The position numbers and the translations under genes are program-made. From positions 591,047 to 655,046 of the forward strand of contig NC_018323.1 in the NCBI RefSeq assembly GCF_000234665.1: a DNA stretch of 64,000 nt, in the 5' to 3' direction. Under the pieces are notes generated by a model that had not been told where the DNA came from, did no database searches, and worked only from the letters and a program-made list of their open reading frames with translations. Positions 1-9,015 of the stretch are shown one piece after another (the stretch's first letter is position 1; each line of letters begins with the position of its first letter). This DNA is from Leishmania mexicana MHOM/GT/2001/U1103. Taxonomy: Eukaryota > Euglenozoa > Kinetoplastea > Trypanosomatida > Trypanosomatidae.

Positions 1-1389
1 TGCCTGCGCTTCCTTCCGAACCGCCTGTGCCCTGCTGGGGCCACCGGGCGGGATGCGCTTTTTAACCTGCTGCCGGGGCGGGTCGGCCGGGGGGTGGTCT
101 GTGTTCGTGGAAACCGCGGCCGCCAGCTGTGCCCCCCAAGGTGCGGTTTGCGCCCCCTCCGCGGGCGCCCAGGAAAGCGTTCCAGGCCGACAGCCTCAGC
201 ACGCCGCCTACCGCGGCCTGCACAGCGACAGCCAAAACGGTTTGGATGCGCGGCGGCTTTGCGTCTTTGGCAAAAAGTCGCGCGGCCGGGGAAATAAGAG
301 GGGGGGGGGCGTGGCGGGGATTTTCGCGTTTCCCCAACCCCCTAAACCCACCGCAGCTTCCGCCCTGGCTGTGCCTAAAAAGGGGGTTCAGCCTTTACTG
401 TCGTCCACGGGTGCGACGGAAGCCTCGCTTGTTTTGCCAGATGAGGTGACGCGTCTCTCTTCATCAGGGGTGGGGGGCGGCGCGCTTCGCCTCGGCGGGC
501 CGCCACCTGGGGGTTTTGCCGCAGGCGTCGTTGGTGGCCTGTAAGTCCGGCCCCCCTGCGTGACGGTGTTTTTTCCCATTATCGACGTGGCGTGTTTGTG
601 TTTGGGATTAATGGTGGTGGGTGCCAAACCTTTTTTTCCACCCGGGGGGTCCTTTAGACCAAAACGAAGCGGAAAGCGCCGTGATCGCCAAGCTTTTGGT
701 TGCCTCAGCCACGGTTGCCGACAGCGGATGTTTCAGCCCCGGCCCCGGGGCCAAGTTTGCCAACCATCACGCCTAGGTTTGGCAGGGTGACTTTTTATTC
801 TCTTGTAAAAAGAAAAACGGCCACCGAAACAGGACCCACCACACACGGGGATCCGCTTCCCCATCTGGCGGTTTAGGATTACCCCTGTGTCGCTGCCACC
901 CCTCCCCGAAATCCCTATTACACCCTCTTCCCTGTGACGCCTTTTTTCGTATGGATTAGGGGTTGTCTTTTCTGCACCCCATGGGGAATGCCCCCATCTT
1001 CCGCAAGCCCGCCCACTAGTGGGGGTGCTTGGCTCTCCTTTCCTTTGCGAAGGCGTCGGTGGGAAAACCGCCCAGCGCACTCCACCCATCGCTTCCTTCG
1101 TGGCAGGCTAAAGGCGGGAATTGCTCAGAGGCGAAACGTGAACCCCTCCCCCCACTTTTTCGAGGTGCCCAGACTCGCGCTTTTCCATACCGCAATCATT
1201 CACCAGGCGAAACCTTTACGCCGATCTACTTTCTCTCCTTCGATTATCGGCCCTTCCAGAAAACACCGTTGTGATTACAGTTTCTTTTCCGACCATCTAA
1301 CACCCCCAAACCCCTTGGCCCCCCTTCAAATCCTTCGCCCTGGCGCTCCAGATCCTAAGTTTTGCCGAGCCCCTCTCCCCAAAACGACG
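1..1389. other. Homopolymer-rich left edge, no supportable gene
   Basis: No convincing gene. The stretch is full of G, C, T and A runs (for example a 10-base G run just after 300) and its short open frames overlap on both strands without a shared domain or a consistent coding frame. A minus-strand frame at 62-337 reads like an alanine-rich membrane protein for about 40 residues but cannot be extended. The texture differs from the spacers further right and stops where the first SIDER begins. It may be a decayed gene or a low-quality assembly edge. Confidence 0.4.
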
Positions 1390-1970
1390 CCCCGCTGACG
1401 GGGAGGGGGGGTCTCAGCGCGTGGTGTCTCAGAGCTCAGTGCACCTCCACTCCACGGGGGAGCTAAGCAGCACCCCTTCTTCCCCCTCTCCTACCCCTGC
1501 CAACTGCAGACCCGCCTCTGCTGGTGGCAGGGCCCATCCACCTACGGCGTAGGGGGGTGTGTGTGTCAGAGCGATGCGTCGCTGCTGATGTCGGCGGTAA
1601 AGGCGCTGGGCGGCGTTGGGTTGGAGCCACCTGCGACAGCGAACGCGTCTGCGCCATCCGCCTAATGAGCGATGTGCCCGCGTGGGTCGACCCCATCTCA
1701 CCCGGACCCTCAGACTGCCCACTGGCGTGGGGCGCCTTAGCCCCTCTGCGGGGACGGCGCCGCGTGAGGACCGGCATGATGGAGGAGCGGATACGCGGTG
1801 CGCTAGCAAGGGTTCGAGGCAGGGGCCGAGCAGCTCAGATGACTGGGCCGGGGCGTTGCTGTGTAGCGCGTGTCTGCGGGTTCTGCGCACCACGCGGGCG
1901 AGGCCTGCGACTGACCGGTGTAGAGCGGAGTTCGGCTCGCGCGTCATGTCAGTTAGGGGAGATGTTGCCA
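1390..1970 (+). mobile_element. SIDER-type degenerate retroposon, copy 1
   Basis: About 581 bp, repeated at 11753-12301 and 17330-17910 in the same orientation. The 5' end (ctgacgggg, then ggtctcagcgcg and gagctaagcagcacc) resembles the 5' hallmark of the ingi/L1Tc (Pr77) retroposon clade, which Leishmania SIDERs keep. Length and lack of a coding domain also fit SIDER. This copy is the most diverged of the three in the body, but shares its last 30 bases (to gatgttgcca) with copy 3. It lies directly upstream of the PIH1 gene; SIDERs more usually sit in 3' UTRs. No target-site duplication is obvious. Confidence 0.8.
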
Positions 1971-1990
1971 AGAATAATGTCGCCTGGATA

Positions 1991-2028
1991 CTTTTGTTCT
2001 TCTGTACCTCCCTCTGTTTTCTTTTCAG
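1991..2028 (+). promoter_or_regulatory. Predicted trans-splice acceptor of the PIH1 gene
   Basis: A long pyrimidine tract ends in ttttcag with the AG at 2027-2028, 20 bases beyond the end of the SIDER. The first ATG after it is 2064, in frame with the PIH1 domain. This decides the start of that gene and excludes the SIDER from the mature mRNA. Confidence 0.6.
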
Positions 2029-2063
2029 TTGGTAGCGTTTTTCTCGAAGCCTTTTGCTCTGAA

Positions 2064-3161
2064 ATGTTGACGGCATCTGGTCTCATGGTTGGCTTTGCGT
2101 TTGCGGCAAGCACCGTGGATGAATCTTGCAGTTATGTAGTGAATGTTTGCGGCCATGATTCTGTTGGGCTTCCACTTGCCCGAAGTATGAACGCAGTGGA
2201 TGCCGAGTACGTAGAGCACCATGGAGTCGATAATCTTATTATCCCCATATCCGTCAGCGAGCCGAAAGAAACAAAAAGTGGTGATTACGCATACTGCGTG
2301 GATGTTGTCGTGCATACGCTTTTGATTAAAAAGTGCTGTCCCGGGCACCGCCTTCTTCAGCACTTGACGGAGAAACTGGTGACGCTTTCGATTGAATGGA
2401 TTCGAAATGAGTGTGGTGTGCAACTGCTACCGAGGTCTTGTCGAATCGCTGGCAACCCCTTTTACTTTGGCGACACCGTTGACACATCGAAGTCAGTGGC
2501 ATCGATAATCGAGCAGGCCGCTGGGCTGCTTCAGAGGAAGTCAAGTAGTTCCGATTCTCGAAAGGACGAGCAAGACACCATTCCGGAGGCACTTAATTTA
2601 CTGAAGGCACAGGTACCGGAGTGCAAACAACCGCTGATTCGTGAAGTGATATCAACACCAGGGATCAAAAAAGGGTTTTTGGTGGACGGAAATGCACGAC
2701 TCTACAGCCCTGAGGGGAGCAGTGAAGGTTCTGGCAAAGCACCAGACCCTTTGGCACACATCCCAGAATCACTGCGGGAGAGGTGTCAAATTATTGACAC
2801 ACGAAGGATGGAGGAGCTCACCGCTCCGCCTGCTAAAACACCCAAGTCCGTCGATAAGACGCCAAGCCTGCACACTTCCGGCACGGTTGCTGCACCTACT
2901 TCTGAGCCTAAAAGAAAAGACGAGGCTAACTGGACCCGCTTCTCCATAGAGCGTACCGGGGAGAAGGTGATCATTAGATTTTTAGTGCCTGACAGTGTGG
3001 GCTCACTTCATGACATTGATCTCTCTGCAACAAAAGACACACTGGAGATTAATGGAAGCGTAACTCAGCTGCCAGTGCCTATCGTGACGGATGACGTGCG
3101 GGCCAAATTTGTCAAAGCCACACGGATCTTGATCGTGACATGTCTGATTGATTTATCATAA
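2064..3161 (+). CDS. PIH1 domain protein, putative dynein assembly factor
   Basis: 365 aa from ATG 2064. Residues about 24-137 match the PIH1 N-terminal domain (YVVNVCGHD start, then a VDNLIIPISVSEP stretch, closing with GNPFYFGD). A charged, serine-rich linker follows, and the last ~75 residues resemble the CS/p23-like C-terminal domain of PIH proteins. PIH proteins work with HSP90 and R2TP-like complexes, notably in cytoplasmic pre-assembly of axonemal dynein. The frame stays open upstream through the SIDER to 1524, but the acceptor at 2028 makes 2064 the likely start. The usual residues ahead of the PIH core are short here, so the SIDER insertion may have cut the original 5' end. GC at third positions is low for Leishmania. 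The exact PIH subtype is not resolved. Confidence 0.8.
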   Translation: MLTASGLMVGFAFAASTVDESCSYVVNVCGHDSVGLPLARSMNAVDAEYVEHHGVDNLIIPISVSEPKETKSGDYAYCVDVVVHTLLIKKCCPGHRLLQHLTEKLVTLSIEWIRNECGVQLLPRSCRIAGNPFYFGDTVDTSKSVASIIEQAAGLLQRKSSSSDSRKDEQDTIPEALNLLKAQVPECKQPLIREVISTPGIKKGFLVDGNARLYSPEGSSEGSGKAPDPLAHIPESLRERCQIIDTRRMEELTAPPAKTPKSVDKTPSLHTSGTVAAPTSEPKRKDEANWTRFSIERTGEKVIIRFLVPDSVGSLHDIDLSATKDTLEINGSVTQLPVPIVTDDVRAKFVKATRILIVTCLIDLS

Positions 3162-3446
3162 AATAGTCAAGAAGAATTATTTTGTTACTCGACATCAGCA
3201 ACCGACTAGCAGCAAATTCACTGCCCTGTTCGAAAACAAAGAGGATCTCTCGCGGGGTATAAAGCGGAGTTTCGCACGACTTAACAAAATCTCTGCGCAC
3301 TTCTCGAGTCAACTGCATGTGTTCAGGAAACTATCTATAAAATACTTCAAATTTACTCCCTTCACATCTCTGCCCACTACTGCTGCAAATGTTGGCTGTA
3401 TGGCTGCTCACAGTCCAGAACATGACTGGAGGAGGCATAGAGAAGC

Positions 3447-4538
3447 ATGACTCAGCTCGTCCCTTTAGCTGAACTTCCCAGCGGGAAAAAAATATATAGT
3501 GTCCGGGGGCAGCGGTTCGAAGTGGACAGGCAATATGATCTGGTCAAGGTTGTTGGATTTGGTGCGTGTGGCACTGTTTGTTCAGCGGTCGTGAACGGGT
3601 CAGGTGAGCGAGTGGCTATCAAGCGATTGTCGCGTGTCTTTGGTGATCTTCGTGAAGGGAAACGAATTTTGCGGGAGATGGAGATAATGACGTCGCTGAA
3701 GCACAATAATCTGATTCGCCTCCACCACTTCATGCGGCCGCAGTCAAAGGAGACGTTTGAGGACATTTACTTGGTGATGGATCTTTATGACACAGATTTA
3801 AATCGTATTATACGAAGTCGGCAGAAACTCACTGATGAACATCTGCAGTATTTTATGATTCAAGCATTCCGCGGATTGCATTACCTTCACTCTGCCAAGG
3901 TGATGCATCGAGACCTGAAGCCGAGCAACTTGCTTGTAAATGCGGACTGCGCGCTAGCAATCTGCGATTTTGGGCTGGCTCGTGATGATCAAGTGATGAG
4001 CTCGTCAGATCTCACACAGTACGTCGTAACACGGTGGTACAGACCCCCTGAGGTACTCGGGATGGGATCCAATCAGTACACGAGCGCGGTAGATGTCTGG
4101 AGCCTTGGTCTAATCTTTGCGGAGCTGATGGTAGGGCGCGCTCTGCTTCCAGGAACAGATTATATTGGACAGCTGGTAATGATTGTCAATCTATTAGGAT
4201 CCCCGTCCATAGATGACATGGAGTTTCTGAGCTCAGAAGCAAAGGCATTTATTCTCTCTCAGCCGCATCGGCCGGCTCTCTCCTTCAGAGATCTTTTTCC
4301 AATGGCTACAGAAGAGGCAACTGACCTTCTGTCGAAGCTGCTCGTTTTCCATCCTGCAAGACGATTAACTGCGAAGCAAGTGATGGAGCATCCATATTTT
4401 TCAAAGTACAGGGATGCCGCAGAAGAAGCTGACGCTCCTGATCCGTTTGTGTGGAATCACAGCCATATAGAAACCAAAGAGCAACTCCGTGAGGATTTGT
4501 GGCGCGTTGTCGAAGCCCATTCACAATTGAACGAATAG
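3447..4538 (+). CDS. MPK4: Mitogen-activated protein kinase MPK4
   Basis: 363 aa, a complete CMGC kinase. Glycine loop GFGACGTV at 37-44, ATP-binding K59, HRD aspartate D156, DFG aspartate D174, and a TxY activation lip T190-Q-Y192 followed by VVTRWYRPPE. Length, TQY lip and expected chromosomal context match Leishmania MPK4, reported as important for promastigotes and amastigotes. It phosphorylates serine/threonine in proline-directed contexts and needs activation by a MAP kinase kinase on T190 and Y192. It follows the PIH1 gene by 285 bp. Third-position GC is unusually low (6 of 20 codons in one sampled stretch). The C-terminal tail is short and carries no extra domain. Confidence 0.93.
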   Translation: MTQLVPLAELPSGKKIYSVRGQRFEVDRQYDLVKVVGFGACGTVCSAVVNGSGERVAIKRLSRVFGDLREGKRILREMEIMTSLKHNNLIRLHHFMRPQSKETFEDIYLVMDLYDTDLNRIIRSRQKLTDEHLQYFMIQAFRGLHYLHSAKVMHRDLKPSNLLVNADCALAICDFGLARDDQVMSSSDLTQYVVTRWYRPPEVLGMGSNQYTSAVDVWSLGLIFAELMVGRALLPGTDYIGQLVMIVNLLGSPSIDDMEFLSSEAKAFILSQPHRPALSFRDLFPMATEEATDLLSKLLVFHPARRLTAKQVMEHPYFSKYRDAAEEADAPDPFVWNHSHIETKEQLREDLWRVVEAHSQLNE

Positions 4539-4847
4539 GAATCTGGTGCTCTCACTTTTTTTTTGCATGCATCACTCAAACCTCTTCTAATAAGAACACC
4601 CGCTTTTAAATCGTCTACTGACGGTGCACTGTGGCTATTGCTGAGCAGGGCAATACCCCATGTTTCTTCGCAAATCAAAATTCACTTTAATTTCTAGAGA
4701 TCGAAGATCCCTCGCTTCTGCACTGTCAAAAAAGGAAAAAAAATAAGAAACTCCGATGAAGCGTAAACCAATCTTGTACGTGTTGCTGTCCACTCTATAC
4801 TTCCTCTTTTTTCCCCCACCTCTCAACAGTACATGGATACTTGGATC

Positions 4848-4862
4848 GTCTTTTTTTTCAAG
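4848..4862 (+). promoter_or_regulatory. Predicted trans-splice acceptor deciding the reductase start
   Basis: A T-rich tract ends in tttcaag with AG at 4861-4862; a second candidate AG lies at 4828-4829 after a CT-rich tract. Both fall inside the longest open frame, so its first ATG (4756) would be removed. The next in-frame ATG is 4912. If the upstream AG is used, a short out-of-frame uORF at 4832 would be included. Confidence 0.5.
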
Positions 4863-4911
4863 GGATAATTATTCGACAATCGCCTTTGCATACACCGGTA
4901 AGTCGAGACGC

Positions 4912-6666
4912 ATGAGACGTCCGCGTGAGCCAACCCCAGGGGAGTGCTGCGGAAGCGGCTGTACCCGCTGCGTATGGGATATTTACTACGATGAACTCGC
5001 TAGATTTGAGGAGTTTATAGCAGGCGGGGGAGTCGAAGAGGAGGGTACCCAATCCTCAGAGGAGGAAGAGGTTGCTAATTATATCGGTTCCGTTGTGGTG
5101 AAGTACATTGATCCACCGGCTTTGTCCACCACCGGCTCTCCAGGTGAATGGGAGAGAGCCGAAATGAAGGGGCGCGGTTTCTTTCCCATTGACAGAATCG
5201 AGCTAGTGAGGTGCAGCACATCCCTGTTTTCTCCAACTGATCCGGGAATCAGCGTCGTCAACCTCTTCACATCCGCAAAAGGCAGGGCAATGCTACCAGG
5301 CGATGTGGTAGAGGTTCTTGTGACTAACAGTCACGGTACTCAGGACGCCGATGACGTTGAGAGGCTGTGCAAGGCGCTTCACCTGGATCCGTGTGCGTGG
5401 TGCGAGCTGCATCGCTCCCCGTTTGTGCCGGAAGACAACTTTCCCCCGTGGCTTCCGCTACAAAAGCCTCTGACGCTTGGGCAGCTTCTCTCTGCCTACG
5501 TCGATATAAGCAGTAGTAGCTACCTGTTGCATCAGAGCTTTTTCGAAAATCTTTTTAGAATTTACAGCGACTCCAAACCTTCCTCGGCATCTTCGACTTC
5601 AACCACGCCGTCACCCGATCCAGAGAAGGTGCGGCTTCTTGAGGCCTGCGCGTCCTCTGAAACAGGTCCCCAGCTGCTGCGCTTGCTGTCCAAAAGCAGT
5701 GCGCCGCTTTGCTACCCTTCTCTTGTTGACGTACTTGAGGTCTTTTCCTTCGTCAATATTCCACTTGACCGTCTCCTTGAGGTCAGTGGACCGCTCCAGA
5801 CGCGCAGGTATAGTCTGGCAAACTGGCTTCCTGCAACGCTTCCGCCAAGTCCACTTCAGCTGTGCATGAGGGAGGTGTGCGCTCGACGCTCTGCAAATTT
5901 ACCTGCAGTTACCACAGTTGGCGCGGACGCTCAGCGCGTTGCAGACATGCTTAACAGAGTTTCTCAGGATGCCTCCAGGGACCACGGCGGCTTTTTCTTT
6001 GGACACACGTCCCACCCGTTGTGCTCTGCAGCGCGTTCTATGACGAGGAGTGCAGCTGGCGCAGGTCAGAGAGGCATGTACGTCAGTTTTTCTCTTTTTG
6101 GAAACTCTTCATTTGCCCAACAGCTTCAGGCTGGATGCACAGCTTTGTGCAGCCCTGGTCAAGCCAAGAGCTTGTGCAGTCAGCTTTTTCTTATCGGGTG
6201 TGGCACAGGGATTGCTCCTTTGATTGCGGCTGTCACGCAACTGATGCTTCGTCGCGCCTCCACAGCCGCCGGGAGTGCCCCATTTCCGTGCTGGGTGTTC
6301 TACGGAGCGCGCACAAAGGCGGAACTTTTGTATGATGAAACCCTCAAGGAAGCACTGAGGACCGGAGCAATTGCCAAGTACGAGTACGCGCTTTCCCGAG
6401 AGGAGGACAATGAGAAGCAAGGCAAGTATGTAACCGACCTTGTGAAGGGGAACCGGCTAATGGTCACGGATTCCCTGCAAAGCGAGGGTCAGCTATTTGT
6501 GTGTGGTCCGGCAAAGGCTCTTCTATCTGTTCGGGAGCTGGTCAAGTGCGACCTGCTTGCCGAGTCAGACGATGATGACAGTGTGCAGGAGCAACGACTG
6601 TTGGTGCTAGAGAATCGAGGACGACTGAACTTCGATATATGGAGCACGGGAAACATATTTGAGTGA
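4912..6666 (+). CDS. Oxidored-like domain / NAD(P)H flavin reductase fusion
   Basis: 584 aa from ATG 4912; the frame is open to ATG 4756, but splice acceptors lie between. The N-terminus (about 6-31) carries the Oxidored-like motif: P-x-C-C-G-S-G-C-x-x-C-V-W-D followed by Y-x-x-E-L. The rest is a ferredoxin-NADP reductase-type module of the P450 reductase/CYB5R class: FAD-binding R298-x-Y300-S301, nucleotide motif GCGTGIAP at 429-436, and the C-terminal C531-G532-P. No flavodoxin (FMN) domain is present, so it is not a classical diflavin reductase. Expected role: electron transfer from NAD(P)H through FAD to an unknown acceptor. The animal CYB5RL protein has a comparable domain pairing. Trypanosomatid copies are usually labelled P450 reductase, which may overstate what is known. 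Confidence 0.8.
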   Translation: MRRPREPTPGECCGSGCTRCVWDIYYDELARFEEFIAGGGVEEEGTQSSEEEEVANYIGSVVVKYIDPPALSTTGSPGEWERAEMKGRGFFPIDRIELVRCSTSLFSPTDPGISVVNLFTSAKGRAMLPGDVVEVLVTNSHGTQDADDVERLCKALHLDPCAWCELHRSPFVPEDNFPPWLPLQKPLTLGQLLSAYVDISSSSYLLHQSFFENLFRIYSDSKPSSASSTSTTPSPDPEKVRLLEACASSETGPQLLRLLSKSSAPLCYPSLVDVLEVFSFVNIPLDRLLEVSGPLQTRRYSLANWLPATLPPSPLQLCMREVCARRSANLPAVTTVGADAQRVADMLNRVSQDASRDHGGFFFGHTSHPLCSAARSMTRSAAGAGQRGMYVSFSLFGNSSFAQQLQAGCTALCSPGQAKSLCSQLFLIGCGTGIAPLIAAVTQLMLRRASTAAGSAPFPCWVFYGARTKAELLYDETLKEALRTGAIAKYEYALSREEDNEKQGKYVTDLVKGNRLMVTDSLQSEGQLFVCGPAKALLSVRELVKCDLLAESDDDDSVQEQRLLVLENRGRLNFDIWSTGNIFE

Positions 6667-7870
6667 TACACACGTTCCCATCGCTGTGTACGATGGATTA
6701 CATGAGTGGACGGGTAAAAAAATACAGGCGCAGGAATGGGACTTTCAGTGAGTCAGTATTCCTCTGCATGGATCTTGCAGGGCTTTTCGGCGCGGCGCTT
6801 GGGATGTAAACTTCTAATTGAGTATGAGCCGCTAATGGATGCTTCGTTTTGTACATCACACACAGTCTCTTCACTGTTGACGTCGTGGCCTTATCGCTGA
6901 TACGGTGCACGTTCCTCGCGAGTGCGCCATCTCCATCTGTCGCGCTAGTACAGCCACTGGTGTTCGTGAATCTGCATCATACATAGAAACCATTCAATGA
7001 TACAATTTATCGATATCATCGCAGGTGAGGTGGAAGAAGGTGAGCCTTGACACAGCTTGGCGAGCTGCTTAAACGCGTGCAGCCCAACCTTGAGAACTGC
7101 GCGTGGGTTTTCCTCAGAGTATCATACCATGGGAAAGGGCAAGAGGGCCAGTATTGGCAACCTTGCATTTAGCTAAGCCATCTCCACGTTTCGTGAAGCT
7201 GAAGGGCTGACACTTATCGTCGAAGACGCCTTTTCGAAGAACACAGTATGAAGGCCGCTGACCCTTCGACGCGAGTCTCTGAGGCGTTGAGGGAGTACTG
7301 GCGGTCTTGCACAGAGAAGGAAGGGCAACTTTGGATGAGCCAGATCACGATGTGCATCCACTCAAGCTTGTCCGCGGTGGGCTTCACCGCAGGGTTCACC
7401 CGTGGGTTGACGGACGCAGGCATCGGCCGGAACGTTTTGCAGGCTACTACCACGATAAAATCTTCCCTGTGACGAGCAGGGCGACAGCGATGAGTGTACT
7501 GACTATTCTTTCCGCTAGACCTTGCTAGTGACATTATCGACCACCTCGGTGTCTTGGTCTTTTGTGTTTTGGCACTCAAACACGGCAAAACAAACAGCTC
7601 TCTGCGGTCTCTTCTGCGCTCCAGAGCCTCTCTGCACATCAGCGATGCAGTCCAATGGGCGGGTTCCGTTCTGTTTTATGCGCAATTACATGTGCTGCTC
7701 CTGCGAAAAAAAAAGCACATCGCCACTTCTGAGGTGCCGTTCTTGAAGGCGCCTTCTACCACTCCTCTCTCCCCATCGTTTCTCCGTTTTCACGTTTTCT
7801 GAAGCTGGGTCGTGGGGTCGACACCAGTGACTAGAGACACGCATCACAAACTCATCATTGTAAGGTAAGA
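6667..7870. other. Spacer with a possible coding remnant
   Basis: Mostly non-coding. Between about 7165 and 7530 short stretches in different frames look weakly protein-like (AISTFREAEGLTLIVED in one frame, a 74-residue frame from 7248, and a frame ending GYYHDKIFPVTS), interrupted by stops. This could be a decayed gene, but no family was recognised. The rest is 3' and 5' UTR-like sequence with pyrimidine tracts near 7760. Confidence 0.3.
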
Positions 7871-8224
7871 ATGCCGCAAGACACGTACTTTCGCCGTGCC
7901 ATCAATTGGATGTACGGAGACGATGCCTACCTTCAAGACATCCCAACAAAGGACCTGGGGAACAAGCACATTAACGAGCTTCTCGGGCGGCACCCCTACC
8001 ACCCGTACGATCCCGATATGAAGGCCGACAACCCCTGCTACCAGCTCAACGCACTCTTTCACAAATGCATGGAGGCGGATCACGTGGAGGGGTACGAACT
8101 TTATCAGAAGCATGTGGCCTGCTACTTCCCGTACAAGGTAGATTTGATGAAGTGTATCGCCAAGGAGAAGCGGCGCCATCGCATGGAGGTAAAGGCTCTA
8201 GAAGAGAAAGGCCCGAAAAGCTGA
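7871..8224 (+). CDS. Twin CX9C/CX10C mitochondrial-type protein
   Basis: 117 aa. Four cysteines form two helical hairpin motifs: C56-X9-C66 and C84-X10-C95, the pattern of CHCH/twin CX9C proteins imported into the mitochondrial intermembrane space by the Mia40/Erv1 relay and often involved in cytochrome oxidase assembly or complex architecture. The N-terminal half is rich in Y, H, P and D, without a classical presequence, as expected for this class. The C-terminus is basic then acidic. The exact partner cannot be named; a Cmc1/COX-assembly-like role is an inference from the cysteine pattern only. Confidence 0.8.
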   Translation: MPQDTYFRRAINWMYGDDAYLQDIPTKDLGNKHINELLGRHPYHPYDPDMKADNPCYQLNALFHKCMEADHVEGYELYQKHVACYFPYKVDLMKCIAKEKRRHRMEVKALEEKGPKS

Positions 8225-9015
8225 TCCCTGGTCCTAGTACGCGGTTTGTTACGCATGCCGACATCCTTCCTATTCACAAGTTTGTTGAGTAGAATAAAAA
8301 AAATACTTGTCAAAACCCTACTGAGGGTTAGCAGTGTCACTGCGCCGTTTCGTTTGATGAAAACGAAAAGCACAACAAACGTTGACTTCACCGTGGCTGA
8401 CAATGAATCTTCGCAGATCTCTGCTGCCAGAGTTGGGCCACGCGAGCACTTATGTAGCACCATGCCAATGGGCGCGATGCGAGTGTGTGCTCAGGGGAGA
8501 CAGGTACACTTTTCTGTGCTGAATGGAGCACTCAACTTTTTTTTTCGTCTCGTATGCCCCTTCTGCACTGTCCTCAAAGCATCGCTTCTTTCCCCCGTCT
8601 ACGTTTTAGCGATGCTCTGCACGCACTCCGCCCCCCTCAGCAGCTAACAACTGTCGGGACATCGCTTGTAAATCGCGCTTTCTTTTATGTCATTGCACCT
8701 TCGTTTTGGTTTGACGTTGAGGTCGGCCGTGAAGTGTGTGGTGCTTCGTTGCTCTGCAAAGGGCTCTAATGGCTCAGAGTGACTTCCTGCCACGTACCAC
8801 GTCTAACGCATATTTCCCTTTCTTTTAATTCTCGCACAAGCGAGATACGTTATCAAAAGCAAAGGAAATCGACCCGTCGCTACAGGTGTCTCTTTCCACC
8901 TCCGGCACACGGCTTCGGCGACGTCTGTCGGTGCCGATCAACCCGCCTCGAACAAACTTTACACACAGCTGGCTCAGTTCTTCCGAGGTCCTTTTTAGAC
9001 GCCTAGGCGGATCAA
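8225..9015. other. Intergenic spacer
   Basis: No supportable gene. Pyrimidine tracts around 8530-8600 and 8810-8830 are plausible trans-splice signals for the downstream kinase gene. Confidence 0.5.

Noticed and set aside
53..544. Overlapping GC-rich ORFs at the left edge
   Set aside because: Composition is driven by homopolymers and no domain or stable frame is found.
1811..1820. tRNA gene in the SIDER suggested by a B-box-like ggttcgaggc
   Set aside because: No A box or cloverleaf around it; the same bases recur in all SIDER copies.
1524..3161. A 545-codon ORF joining SIDER sequence to PIH1
   Set aside because: A strong splice acceptor at 2027-2028 removes the SIDER part; the first 180 codons are repeated in the other SIDERs.
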